This document shows, piece by piece, positions 10,178 to 18,926 of a DNA stretch of 64,000 bases (position 1 is its first letter; each line of letters opens with the position of its first letter). The position numbers and the translations under genes are program-made. This DNA comes from Flavivirga aquatica (GTDB lineage: Bacteria > Bacteroidota > Bacteroidia > Flavobacteriales > Flavobacteriaceae): contig NZ_MDJD01000054.1 of NCBI RefSeq assembly GCF_001747085.1, positions 1,116,001-1,180,000 on the forward strand. The letters run 5' to 3'. The notes beneath the pieces were generated by a model. That model worked only from the letters and a program-made list of their open reading frames with translations. It made no database searches and had not been told where the DNA came from.

Positions 10178-10211
10178 AAAAAAACCGAGAATTATAATTC
10201 TCGGTTTTTTT
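10178..10211 (+). terminator. Intrinsic terminator, bidirectional in form
   Basis: The core is a perfect 20-nt palindrome (10185-10204, CCGAGAATTATAATTCTCGG) preceded by seven A and followed by seven T. It starts 19 nt after the lipoprotein stop codon and closes the second SUS-like operon. Confidence 0.88.
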
Positions 10212-10289
10212 ATTTAACATTTGTCCCTTTAAAAGATATTCAAAATATAACTACATAAGATTATATATTTTAATCATTCACCTGAATAA

Positions 10290-10462
10290 TATTATATTGA
10301 AATCATCTTGACTTTTTCTATATCCTAAAAACACCCAAAATTCTCCCATGTTTCAGTTATTTTCTCATGCATAGCACATGTTATGCTTTTTTAAAAATAA
10401 CTTTATCTGAACAAATTTTAACTCATTTTCGTTTAAAAATAAAAAGTCAAGATAAGTTCAAT
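10290..10462. repeat. Foldback element in the 730-bp gap before the third susC gene
   Basis: An imperfect 22-nt inverted repeat (10296-10317 and 10441-10462, 20 of 22 matching, including 13 contiguous bases ATCTTGACTTTTT) bounds about 167 bp. Nested inside are further complementary arms: TTCAGTTATTTT near 10350 with AAAATAACTTTATCTGAA near 10396-10413, and GCATA with TATGC around 10367-10384. The whole segment could fold into one long interrupted hairpin. I see no open reading frame and no clear target duplication. The left end (10290-10317) recurs in the gap near 63370. It could be a small non-autonomous mobile element or a structured transcript. The rest of the gap (10463-10835) is AT-rich with nothing recognisable. 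Confidence 0.5.
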
Positions 10463-10835
10463 CACAAAAATAATTCTTGTGAAAAACACTTCAAAAACTA
10501 ATAATCAAAATACACAAATTCTTCAATTGTAAAATAGGCAGTATTTACAGACATCAAATTTTTATATAATAATAGCCCAAACACAAAGTCTAATATTAAA
10601 TAAGAAAATACTTATTATAATTAAATATTTGTAGCTTTTTATTTGCTGAATATCAAATAGTTGCTACTCTTTAAGAAACTCAGGAATTAATTATTATTTA
10701 TTAGTAAAAATGTAGTAAAAGACAAAACAAATTTGTAAGACACTATATTTTAAATAATTACAAATTAACTCATGTCATTACATTTTTACCCATTATTAAG
10801 TATTCGTTTCTATAAGAAAATTTAACCATTATTTA

Positions 10836-10866
10836 TTGTTTTATTAACTTTTAATTGTGACTTTTG
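10836..10866 (+). promoter_or_regulatory. Bacteroidota-type promoter of the third susC gene
   Basis: TTG at 10836-10838, a 20-nt spacer, and GACTTTTG at 10859-10866, matching the arrangement at 4314-4344. The downstream leader (GACTAATTCAAATAA, then TTATAA before the ATG) is also shared. This fixes the translation start at the ATG at 10894 and argues against an upstream TTG start at 10864, which would lie inside the -7 box. Confidence 0.6.
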
Positions 10867-10893
10867 GCGACGACTAATTCAAATAATTATAAA

Positions 10894-13800
10894 ATGAAAA
10901 CAAAGTTTAGTGGAATTCTAACGCTATTACTAGCGTTTGTCGTGCAAATAAGTTTTGCACAAGGAAAGACAATTTCAGGTACGGTCTCAGACGATTCTGG
11001 TTTACCGCTACCAGGAGCAACTGTCTTAATTAAAGGCTCAACCACAGGTACATCTTCAGATTTTGATGGTAAGTATTCAATTACAGCTAATGAAGGAGCA
11101 ACTCTGGTTTTTAGCTTTGTTGGGTACACTACTCAAGAAATCCCAGTAGGTCAATCAAATAATATAAATGTAATTCTTTTAGAAGATGCTCAATCCCTAG
11201 AAGAAGTTGTTGTTGTAGGTTACGGAACTTCAACAAAAAAATCATTTACTGGAACTGCAACAACTATTAACTCTGAAAATATTGATGCAAAATCTACACC
11301 CAACATTTCTCAAGCTCTTACAGGAGAAGTCGCTGGTATTACTGTCATAAATTCTTCAGGGCAACCAGGAAATGTATCTACTGTTCGTATTCGTGGATAC
11401 GGTTCTATTAATGGAAACAGAAACCCGCTTTATGTTATTGATGGAGTACCATTAACTGTACCTCGTTTAAGAAATAGTGCAGTTGGAGATGATAATCAAG
11501 AAGCCGATTTTAATAACACAATTAGCCCTTTAAATTCTATTAACCCTCAAGATATAGAAAGCACTACAGTCTTAAAAGATGCAGCTGCAACAGCTATATA
11601 TGGGTCAAGAGGAGCAAATGGAGTTATTTTAATAACAACAAAAAAAGGTAAAATTGGAGAATCTTCTATTGAAGTCGATGTTAAAAGTGGATTAAACACT
11701 CAATTAATACCTAGATATGATGTAATTACTTCTCCAGAAGAATCTATAGGATATATATGGGAAGGTATTTATAATAGAGGTATAGGTGAAGGCGAAGCTG
11801 ACCCTGTGGCTTATGCTAATTCATTATTATTTACTACAGATTATATAGATCCTGCATATAATTTATGGAATGTGTCTAACGCAAGTGATCTAATTGACCC
11901 TACAACTCGTACAGTAAGACCAGGTGTTACAAGAAAATACACTCCTGAAAGTTTTAGAGACTTAAGTTTTCAAACTTCTTTTAGAACTGAAGCTAATTTA
12001 CGCATAAGTGGAGGAAACGAAAAGACTAAATACTTTGCTTCGGCTGGAGTATTAGAAGATAAAGGCTATGCTATAAAAACAGGATACAAAAGATACAATA
12101 CCAGATTAAACGTATCATCAAAAGCTAAGAAATGGTTAAAAGTAGGATCAAATATAACATATGCATTCTCAGAGAGTTTAAATAATGGTCAAGCAGTAGG
12201 TTCTGAAAATCTATTCGAATTTGCAGACAAAAACCCTCCTATTTTTCCTGTTTTTTTAAGAGATGATGATGGAAATCTAGTTCCAGATGATATATTTGGT
12301 GGTAATCAATATGATTTTGGTTCTGCTTCTCCTCATGGAAGAGAAAGAAAAAGCGCTAATTTACTTAATCCTATAGGTAGTGCTAATTATGATTTCTTAG
12401 GTAGTAAACGCCATGATTTTATTGGTAATTTTTCTGCTGAGATTTTATTTAGTAGTAATTTAACTTTTGAAACAAAATTCGGTCTTCAATATTCAAAAGA
12501 TAGACAAAAAAGTTATAACAACCCTTTTTATGGTTCAGAAGTAAATTCTGGAGGGTCACTTTTTCAACGTGACAATCAAGATGTCAGCAAAAACTTTTTA
12601 CAATTATTAAGATACAAAAAAAGCTTTGATTTACATAGCTTGAGCTTTTTAATAGCTCATGAAAGCAATGAATATAGTAGAGAAAGAAATACAGTTCAAA
12701 AACGTGAAGCTGCAATTCCAGGGTTACTTGAATTAACAAATTTTGTTGTTCCACAAGGTTCTCCTTCTGGCTTTTTAGAAGAAGCAGCAATTGAATCGTA
12801 TTTTTCTCAATTAAACTATAATTTTAAAGACACTTACTTCTTATCTGGTTCTATTAGACGAGATGGTTCTTCTCGTTTCTTAAATGAAAAATGGGGAACA
12901 TTTGGTTCTATAGGTGCTTCATGGATAGTAAGCAATGAAGACTTCTTAATAAACAATAACACAATATCATATTTAAAATTAAAAACATCTTATGGTATTA
13001 TTGGTGATCAAGATGGTATAGACTTTTACCAATCATCAGACACGTTTAACATAAATAATCTTAATGATCAAGTTTCTTTATCTCAACGCTTAAATGGAAA
13101 CCCTGATTTAACTTGGGAAACATCTAAAATGTTTCAAATAGGTGTAGAAACATCTTTAACTAAATTTATTGATCTTGATATAGATTATTACATTAAAAAT
13201 ACTGAAAATCTATTTTTTAATAGAAGAGTAGGTTCTTCACAAGGTATATCTTCTATTACTGTAAATGATGGTGTTTTACAAAACCGTGGTCTAGAATTTA
13301 ATTTAACTGCTCATTTAATAAAAACAGAAAATGCTTATTTAGATTTTACAATTAATGGAGAGCGTATAAAAAATGAAATTACGAAAATGCCTATAGAGCC
13401 TTCAACTAATAAGCCTAGAATTATTGATACTTCGGCTCTTTATTATGGTTATTCAGAAGGAAGTTCAATATTTGATTTTTTCCTTCGCGAATGGGCTGGT
13501 GTAGACTCTAACACAGGAGTAAGTACGTGGAATCAGTATTTTGATGACGCTAATAGTAATGGTACTTTAGATACAGGAGAAGAACTAAATGTTAATTTGA
13601 CTCAATATTTAAATGATAATCCTAATGCTAATATTGAAAAACAAACAACTACAAATTTTTCAGATGCCACTCTTAAGTATGTTGGGAAATCTAGTATTCC
13701 TAAATTACGTGGTGCATTTAGATTATCTGGCCAATATAAAAATTTCAGCTTAAGTACTCAATTTACTTATAGTCTAGGAGGATGGGCTTTTGATGCTCAA

Positions 13801-14190
13801 TATGCTGAATTAATGAATGATCGCTTTGGAGCTGGCGCAAATAACTTCCATAAAGACATTTCTCAAAGATGGCAACAACCTGGAGATATTACAGATGTTC
13901 CTAGAATATCTGATAATTTTGATACTAATGTTGGTTCAGCATCTACAAGATGGTTAATTAAATCTGATTACTTGGCATTAAACAATATCCGCTTTGGTTA
14001 TTCTTTACCAAGTAAATTTCTTAAGAATACAGGAATAAATAGTGTAAACTTATCTTTAACAGGGGATAATTTATTTGTTACTTCAGCTAGAAAAGGTTTT
14101 AATCCTATAACATCTGAAACAGGTAATACAGGAAGACGTTTATATGCTCCTTTAAGTAATTTAAGCTTAGGTGCACGTGTTAAATTTTAA
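10894..14190 (+). CDS. SusC/RagA-family TonB-dependent outer-membrane transporter
   Basis: 1098 residues from the ATG at 10894. Signal peptide 1-23 (ending ISFAQ), carboxypeptidase-regulatory-like domain about 24-107, then the classic SusC junction EEVVVVGYGTSTKKSFTGT, the plug with NPLYVIDGVPL and AAATAIYGSRGANGVI, and a beta-barrel ending LSLGARVKF. It is a textbook full-length SusC. It is followed after 10 bp by a classical SusD. The DNA of the leader, signal peptide and first domain is nearly the same as at 4310-4650, while the plug and barrel diverge strongly. The imported ligand is unknown. Confidence 0.96.
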   Translation: MKTKFSGILTLLLAFVVQISFAQGKTISGTVSDDSGLPLPGATVLIKGSTTGTSSDFDGKYSITANEGATLVFSFVGYTTQEIPVGQSNNINVILLEDAQSLEEVVVVGYGTSTKKSFTGTATTINSENIDAKSTPNISQALTGEVAGITVINSSGQPGNVSTVRIRGYGSINGNRNPLYVIDGVPLTVPRLRNSAVGDDNQEADFNNTISPLNSINPQDIESTTVLKDAAATAIYGSRGANGVILITTKKGKIGESSIEVDVKSGLNTQLIPRYDVITSPEESIGYIWEGIYNRGIGEGEADPVAYANSLLFTTDYIDPAYNLWNVSNASDLIDPTTRTVRPGVTRKYTPESFRDLSFQTSFRTEANLRISGGNEKTKYFASAGVLEDKGYAIKTGYKRYNTRLNVSSKAKKWLKVGSNITYAFSESLNNGQAVGSENLFEFADKNPPIFPVFLRDDDGNLVPDDIFGGNQYDFGSASPHGRERKSANLLNPIGSANYDFLGSKRHDFIGNFSAEILFSSNLTFETKFGLQYSKDRQKSYNNPFYGSEVNSGGSLFQRDNQDVSKNFLQLLRYKKSFDLHSLSFLIAHESNEYSRERNTVQKREAAIPGLLELTNFVVPQGSPSGFLEEAAIESYFSQLNYNFKDTYFLSGSIRRDGSSRFLNEKWGTFGSIGASWIVSNEDFLINNNTISYLKLKTSYGIIGDQDGIDFYQSSDTFNINNLNDQVSLSQRLNGNPDLTWETSKMFQIGVETSLTKFIDLDIDYYIKNTENLFFNRRVGSSQGISSITVNDGVLQNRGLEFNLTAHLIKTENAYLDFTINGERIKNEITKMPIEPSTNKPRIIDTSALYYGYSEGSSIFDFFLREWAGVDSNTGVSTWNQYFDDANSNGTLDTGEELNVNLTQYLNDNPNANIEKQTTTNFSDATLKYVGKSSIPKLRGAFRLSGQYKNFSLSTQFTYSLGGWAFDAQYAELMNDRFGAGANNFHKDISQRWQQPGDITDVPRISDNFDTNVGSASTRWLIKSDYLALNNIRFGYSLPSKFLKNTGINSVNLSLTGDNLFVTSARKGFNPITSETGNTGRRLYAPLSNLSLGARVKF

Positions 14191-14200
14191 AAAAAGCAAT

Positions 14201-15730
14201 ATGAAAAATAAATTTTCAATTTCAATATTAATAGCAACTGTTACAGTTATTTTTTGCAGTTGTGAAAAGGACTTTTTAGAAAAAGAGCCTACTGAATTTT
14301 TTACTCAAGCACAAATAACTGAAGCAGGCGAAACTGATCCAGGTGTTATTGCTGCAACAGTGAGAGGTATTTATTCCCAAATGGTAGAAGCTGAATCCGG
14401 TGGAACAACAGGTGATGATGATTTTGGTCAAAAAGGTTATGATATTTTTAGTGATATGCTTTGCGGAGATATGGCTTTATCTCAAAGCTCTTTTGGATGG
14501 TATAAAGCTAGTATAACAGAGTTTCAGGGCACACAAGATTTCACTTTCGCTGATAACAGACAAGTATGGAGATATTACTATCGTATTATACGATCTGCTA
14601 ATGCTACAATTGGTGCTTTAGGTGGCAATGACGCTATTCCTGAATTACAACAAAATAAATACTTACTAGGACAAGCAAAAGCAATTCGTGCACATTCTTA
14701 TTTTTATTTAACTCAATTTTATACGAATGATTATAATCCTAGTGCAGAAATTTTACCATTTTACGATGATATTGATGATTTAAATGGTCCAAAAGTAACT
14801 ACTAAATTTATTTACGATTTCATGGAAAACGATTTAAAGTCTTCTATTTCTTTACTTGAAGGTTTTAGTGGTGCTAAAAATGAAATAAATAAAGCTGTGG
14901 CTCAAGGCATCTTAGCCTACGTTCTTGGATCGAAACGCGATAGTTGGACAGAAGTTGCTACTTTAACTAATAACATAATTAACAATGGAGGGTATCCTCT
15001 AATGAGTTCAGAAGAAGTAACAGGAGGATTCAATAGTGTTAATACTCCTGGATGGATGTGGGGTATCGATTTGACTCTTGAAATTGGTTTAGATCTTGTT
15101 TCTTGGTGGGGACAAGTGGACTCTTTTACTTTTAGTTATGCTTGGGCTGGCGATCGTAAATCTATTGATCAAGATTTATATGATGCTATACCAGAAAATG
15201 ATATTAGAAAAGAACAATTTAGAGATGATGAATATCCTGGTAGGTTTCTACAACCTTTAAATAAATTTTATGATCCTAATAGAGTTATTGGAGGACAAAG
15301 AAATGTTGAAACAGACTATGTATTTATGCGTATTGCTGAAATGTATCTTTTAAATGCAGAAGCTTCAGCAAAATCTGGAAATGAAGCAAATGCTATAGCT
15401 ATTCTAAAAGAATTATTAAGCAACAGATTACTTCCTATTGACGATGACAATGACCCTAATACACCTCCTATTCCTGCAGACATTAATTATGTTGATGGTT
15501 TGAGTGGTCAAGCTTTACTTGATGAAATTTACTTACAAACTCGAATTGAATTATGGGGTGAAGGCAAAAGTTATTTAGCTATGAAAAGAAATAAAGCTAC
15601 TGTTACAAGAGGCTCTAATCACCTTTCATTTGTTGGAGAACCAATACCTTATAATGACGAAAGATTATCTTTTGAAATTCCTGAGTTGGAAATTCAAAAT
15701 AATCCTTTCATTGATAGTCAAAATGAATAA
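14201..15730 (+). CDS. SusD/RagB-family nutrient-binding outer-membrane lipoprotein
   Basis: 509 residues from the ATG at 14201, placed 10 nt after the SusC stop; an upstream GTG start would overlap the SusC gene and spoil the signal peptide. The lipobox is FCSCEKDFLEKEP with Cys21, and the CEKDFLEKEPTEF pattern is typical of classical SusD/RagB. The C-terminal half contains RIAEMYLLNAEASAKSGNEANAI and LLDEIYLQTRIELWGEG, the SusD-family signature of helix pairs. Acts with the preceding SusC at the cell surface. The transcript probably ends at the hairpin at 15849-15886, which lies inside the neighbouring insertion sequence. Confidence 0.95.
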   Translation: MKNKFSISILIATVTVIFCSCEKDFLEKEPTEFFTQAQITEAGETDPGVIAATVRGIYSQMVEAESGGTTGDDDFGQKGYDIFSDMLCGDMALSQSSFGWYKASITEFQGTQDFTFADNRQVWRYYYRIIRSANATIGALGGNDAIPELQQNKYLLGQAKAIRAHSYFYLTQFYTNDYNPSAEILPFYDDIDDLNGPKVTTKFIYDFMENDLKSSISLLEGFSGAKNEINKAVAQGILAYVLGSKRDSWTEVATLTNNIINNGGYPLMSSEEVTGGFNSVNTPGWMWGIDLTLEIGLDLVSWWGQVDSFTFSYAWAGDRKSIDQDLYDAIPENDIRKEQFRDDEYPGRFLQPLNKFYDPNRVIGGQRNVETDYVFMRIAEMYLLNAEASAKSGNEANAIAILKELLSNRLLPIDDDNDPNTPPIPADINYVDGLSGQALLDEIYLQTRIELWGEGKSYLAMKRNKATVTRGSNHLSFVGEPIPYNDERLSFEIPELEIQNNPFIDSQNE

Positions 15731-15799
15731 AATTTCATTCTGTTATTAATTACACTAGTTTTTATGAAAAACTATTTCAGGACGAAACAAATTTTAGAT

Positions 15800-15835
15800 A
15801 AAAAAACCACCTTAATTTAAGAGGCTACTGAAAAA
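15800..15835 (+). repeat. Left terminal inverted repeat of the IS1182-like element
   Basis: Seven A, then CCACCTTAATTTAAGAGGC, T, ACTGAAAAA. It matches the reverse complement of 17094-17129 except for one base in the CTTAATTTAAG centre and one T/C difference. Confidence 0.85.
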
Positions 15836-15848
15836 GTATAGATATACT

Positions 15849-15886
15849 AAAAAAGGGGAAGAATTTTAAAAATTCTTCCCCTTTTT
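15849..15886 (+). terminator. Terminator hairpin inside the left end of the IS
   Basis: GGGGAAGAATTTT at 15855-15867 pairs with AAAATTCTTCCCC at 15869-15881; A-rich before, T-rich after. It lies 12 nt before the transposase start and would block read-through from the susD gene into the transposase. Confidence 0.8.
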
Positions 15887-15898
15887 GTATTTTTAGTT

Positions 15899-17070
15899 AT
15901 GCTATCACAACAACATACTCTTTCTCTAAGTGAATATAGTTCACTTTATGATTTAATAGTTCCTCAAGATAATTTATTGAGGAAAATCAACGATTTAATA
16001 GACTTAAATTTTATTTACGAAGAACTTCTATCTAAATACTCTCCAGACCAAGGTAGAGTTGCTGAATGTCCAGTCAAATTATTTAAATACTTATTACTAA
16101 AAGTGATTTACACCTTATCAGATGTTGATGTGGTGGAGCCTTCTAGATATGATATGTCTTTCAAGTATTTTTTAGAAATGTTACCCGAACAAGGAGTTAT
16201 CAACCCCAGTACTTTAACAAAGTTTCGTAGACAACGTCTTAAGGATACGAATCTATTAGATTTATTAATTAACAAAACTGTTAGTATTGCTGTTGAGAAA
16301 GGTATTATCCGTTCTAACTCTATCATTGTAGATGCTACACATACTCTGTCTAAATCTAATCTTGTTTCTGCTATTGATGTTTTACGAGAAAGATCCAAAC
16401 CTGTTTAATAGGTATCAAGAAGATTGGAAAGAGAAAATGCCCACTAAAAATGATAGTTATGATTTAGAATAAGAAATAACTTATAGCAAGGAATTAGAAA
16501 CTTTATTAGAGGCCTCTCTCTCCTGTGATTAGAGAAGTTCCTTCTATAAAAGAAAAATTGAATTTATTAAAAGAATCTATTGATGATATAGAAGCCCAGA
16601 GTCAGGGCGTTATCTCTAAAGATATGGATGCTAGAATAGGACACAAATCAGCAGACACTTCCTTCTTTGGATTTAAAACTCATTTGGCAATGACCCAAGA
16701 AAGAATTATTACTGAAGCAGTTGTTACCTCGGGTGAAAAAGGAGATGGTCCTATTTTACCATTACTTATAGAACAAAGTCAAAATAATGGTTTAGCTGTA
16801 GATACAGTCATTGGAGATGCTGCTTATTCGGGAAATAAAAATTTAGAATTAGCCAAAGAAAAAACATTCAGATAGTCGCAAAATTAAATTCTATTATTAG
16901 TCAAGGAATTAGAAAGAAACAGGATGCCGTTTGATTATAATAAAGATGCAAACATGTTTGTTTGCCCTGCAGGACATATGGCGGTAAGAAAAGCAATGAA
17001 TAAAAAAACAAAATTATTCATATCTAAAAAAGAGACTTTACATTTTTTACATGTAAAGTCTCTTTTTTAG
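15899..17070 (+). pseudogene. Broken IS1182-like transposase
   Basis: The N-terminal part (15899-16405) reads QDNLLRKINDLIDLNFIYEE, a Cys-containing GRVAECPVKLFKYLLL segment and STLTKFRRQRLKD, the DUF772-type head of IS1182 transposases. The frame then shifts at about 16400 (NRYQEDWKEKM in frame 3), meets an in-frame TAA near 16464, shifts again at a CT repeat (16514-16523), continues as the DDE core (16525-16860; HKSADTSFFGFKTHLAMTQ, VIGDAAYSGN), shifts near 16863, and shifts again at 16930 (DYNKDANMFVCPAGHMAVRK). The Cys-rich C-terminus that normally follows is missing; the frame runs into the terminator hairpin. At least four frame breaks, so certainly non-functional. Confidence 0.88.
17026..17068. 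terminator. Bidirectional terminator hairpin at the right end of the IS
   Basis: A perfect 18-bp stem (17026-17043 with 17051-17068) with a 7-nt loop, six A before and six T after, so it can work on both strands. It would stop transcripts from the transposase and the susD side from entering rlmB. Confidence 0.85.
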
Positions 17071-17093
17071 CCTAATTGACAGAATAAGGTTGT

Positions 17094-17129
17094 TTTTTCA
17101 GTGGCCTCTTAATTTAAGGTGGTTTTTTT
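17094..17129 (-). repeat. Right terminal inverted repeat of the IS1182-like element
   Basis: Reverse complement of the left repeat with two mismatches; the outer end is a run of seven T (17123-17129), matching seven A at 15800-15806. Confidence 0.85.
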
Positions 17130-17130
17130 A

Positions 17131-17138
17131 TACCTTTA
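17131..17138 (+). promoter_or_regulatory. rlmB: Probable -7 box of rlmB, directly abutting the IS
   Basis: TACCTTTA fits TAnnTTTG with A in the last position and sits 5 nt before the rlmB ATG, a common flavobacterial spacing. The IS end lies immediately upstream, so any -33 element must now be provided by IS sequence. I do not see a good TTG at the right distance. Confidence 0.35.
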
Positions 17139-17142
17139 CCCC

Positions 17143-17877
17143 ATGCAAGAGCAAACACAAATTTTTGGTATTAGAGCAATTATAGAAGCTATCAATTCTA
17201 ATGAAACTATAGATAAAGTCTTTCTTCAAAAAGGATTGAAAGGAGAATTATATAGCGAATTAGAATCTTTAGTTAATAAAAAATCAATTAACAAGTCTTA
17301 TGTACCTGTTGAAAAACTTAATAGATTAACAAATAAGAACCACCAAGGTGCCGTTGCACAAATATCTCCTATAGAATTTCACGATATAGAAAGCTTAGTG
17401 TCAAGTGTTATAGAATCTGGTAAAACACCTCTTTTTTTATTACTTGATCAATTGAGTGATGTTAGAAACTTTGGAGCAATTATACGTACTGCCGAATGTA
17501 CTGGTGTAAACGGTATTATTATACAGAAAAAAGGTGGTGCTCCGGTAAATGGTGATACTATTAAAACTAGTGCTGGTGCGGTATTTAAAGTTCCTATTTG
17601 TAAAGTAGACCATATTAAGGATGCTGTGTTTTTCATGCAAGCTTCAGAGATAAAAGTAATTGCCGCGACTGAGAAAACAGATAAAACCATATATGATGTC
17701 TCCTTTACTGAACCTTGTGCTATAATTATGGGATCTGAAGGCAGGGGTATAAACCCTTCAACACTTAAAGTTGTAGATGCTAAAGCTAAACTTCCTCTAC
17801 TTGGAGAAATTGAATCTTTAAATGTTTCTGTTGCTTGCGGCGCTTTTTTATATGAAGCTATTAGACAACGTCTTTAA
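17143..17877 (+). CDS. rlmB: 23S rRNA (guanosine-2'-O)-methyltransferase, RlmB/TrmH family (SpoU)
   Basis: 244 residues from the ATG at 17143; the open frame continues upstream into the IS repeat but has no better start. An N-terminal RNA-binding substrate domain (about 1-75; FGIRAIIEAI, NHQGAVAQI) is followed by the SPOUT knot domain with the three SpoU motifs: LDQLSDVRNFGAIIRTAE (about 105-125), IIMGSEGRGI (about 196-206) and LNVSVACGAFLYEAIRQ (about 225-241). It uses S-adenosylmethionine to 2'-O-methylate a guanosine in the peptidyl-transferase region of 23S rRNA. Its end overlaps the end of the convergent rhomboid gene by 4 bp. Confidence 0.93.
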   Translation: MQEQTQIFGIRAIIEAINSNETIDKVFLQKGLKGELYSELESLVNKKSINKSYVPVEKLNRLTNKNHQGAVAQISPIEFHDIESLVSSVIESGKTPLFLLLDQLSDVRNFGAIIRTAECTGVNGIIIQKKGGAPVNGDTIKTSAGAVFKVPICKVDHIKDAVFFMQASEIKVIAATEKTDKTIYDVSFTEPCAIIMGSEGRGINPSTLKVVDAKAKLPLLGEIESLNVSVACGAFLYEAIRQRL

Positions 17878-18617
17878 TCATCTTTATTTTCTTTATAAGT
17901 ATAATTAATATGTATTATATCATGAGCTTCTAGATCCTCTGGTTCTATAGGCTCTATACTTTCTATAAAATTCCCTTCTTCATCAAAGTGTTTTAAAAAC
18001 GGATCATTGTCTTCATCATAATTTTCTTGTTCCCATACATACTTTTTAGGTTTCGCTATTTCTTTTCTAAAAAATAGTGCAAATATTAATCCCGTAATTA
18101 ATCCTCCCATATGCCCTTCCCAAGAAATACCTTCTTCGATAGGTAAGGTATACCAAATCATACTTCCATAAAGAAAAATAACGAGAAGAGATAACGCTAT
18201 AAGCCTATAATGCTTTGCAAATACTCCTTTAAAAAAAGTAAAACTTACTAATACATATATTAACCCACTAACTCCTATATGGTATGACGACCTACCAATA
18301 CACCAGGTAAAAAGACCTGAAAATAAAATCCCCAAAAAAACAACTTTCCATGCAATAGGGCGATAGAAGTAAAACAACGCCATGGATAATACAAATAAAG
18401 GAATTGTATTGTGATAAATATGTTGAATATCTCCATGAATAAAAGGGCTTAATAAAACACCTCTTAAACCTTTTACAGTCTGCGGATATATACCATATCT
18501 ACTAAAATTGAACCCAAAACGAACCTCAAACCAAAATACCAACCAAATGATAAGCACAAAAAAAACGGGGTATGCAACAACACCTGTTGAAAATTTAAAT
18601 TGCTCTTGTGTTCTCAT
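17874..18617 (-). CDS. Rhomboid-family intramembrane serine protease
   Basis: 247 residues with six transmembrane segments. The catalytic pair is visible: Ser117 in GVSGLIY and His169 in WEGHMGG, and Asn70 in the HIYHN segment fits the oxyanion position. The loop after segment 1 has HGDIQHIYHN, the family's conserved L1 region. An acidic cytoplasmic tail (about 195-247, with DEDNDPFLKHFDEEGN) is unusual in length but common in flavobacterial members. It cleaves membrane-protein segments within the bilayer; its substrate is not evident. It is convergent with rlmB and divergent from rarA. Confidence 0.92.
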   Translation of the reverse strand: MRTQEQFKFSTGVVAYPVFFVLIIWLVFWFEVRFGFNFSRYGIYPQTVKGLRGVLLSPFIHGDIQHIYHNTIPLFVLSMALFYFYRPIAWKVVFLGILFSGLFTWCIGRSSYHIGVSGLIYVLVSFTFFKGVFAKHYRLIALSLLVIFLYGSMIWYTLPIEEGISWEGHMGGLITGLIFALFFRKEIAKPKKYVWEQENYDEDNDPFLKHFDEEGNFIESIEPIEPEDLEAHDIIHINYTYKENKDD

Positions 18618-18926
18618 CTAATAAATTATTAATTTAATGTATCTAATTAATCTCATAATAAATTCAGTGACTTATATTGAGATACTTAATTATATCTATA
18701 ACCTTAATTAAAGATAACAAATAGCTAACCAACTTAGTACTTAATGCTATAATGGCAGACATCCCTAACCTATAATAAAATAGTTAATATATTTGGTTAT
18801 ACACAACGTAAACTAAGCCACATATATTTTTATAAGATCAACATAAATAAACCTTACACAAATAAAGTACTGTCCTGTTTTACAAAAGGACACGTTAAAA
18901 ACAAAAAAATATACTAATTTTACTTT
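18618..18926. other. Divergent intergenic region between rhomboid and rarA
   Basis: 309 bp, very AT-rich. The only structure seen is a small hairpin at 18871-18892 (TGTCC, 2-nt bulge, TTTT, AC, AAAA, GGACA), 34 nt before the rarA ATG, where it would overlap the promoter or leader. No clear TTG/TAnnTTTG pair for either gene. Confidence 0.4.

Larger units (their letters stand above)
15800..17129 (+). mobile_element. Decayed insertion sequence, IS1182-like
   Basis: Terminal inverted repeats of 36 bp (15800-15835 and 17094-17129) enclose a multiply disrupted transposase. The element is about 1.33 kb, shorter than typical IS1182 members, and the transposase C-terminus is absent, so an internal deletion is likely. 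Transcription terminators sit just inside both ends (15849-15886 and 17026-17068). No convincing target duplication is visible: the flanks share only AT or TA. It separates the third SUS-like pair from rlmB and reaches to 13 bp before the rlmB start codon. Family assignment rests on the transposase N-terminus and I hold it at moderate confidence. Confidence 0.8.

Noticed and set aside
10864-10893. Upstream TTG start for the third susC gene
   Set aside because: It lies inside the -7 promoter box and would add ten residues ahead of a perfect signal peptide that matches its paralogue.
15791-17140. Target-site duplication of the IS1182-like element
   Set aside because: The flanks share only AT or TA next to homopolymer runs, too little to call.
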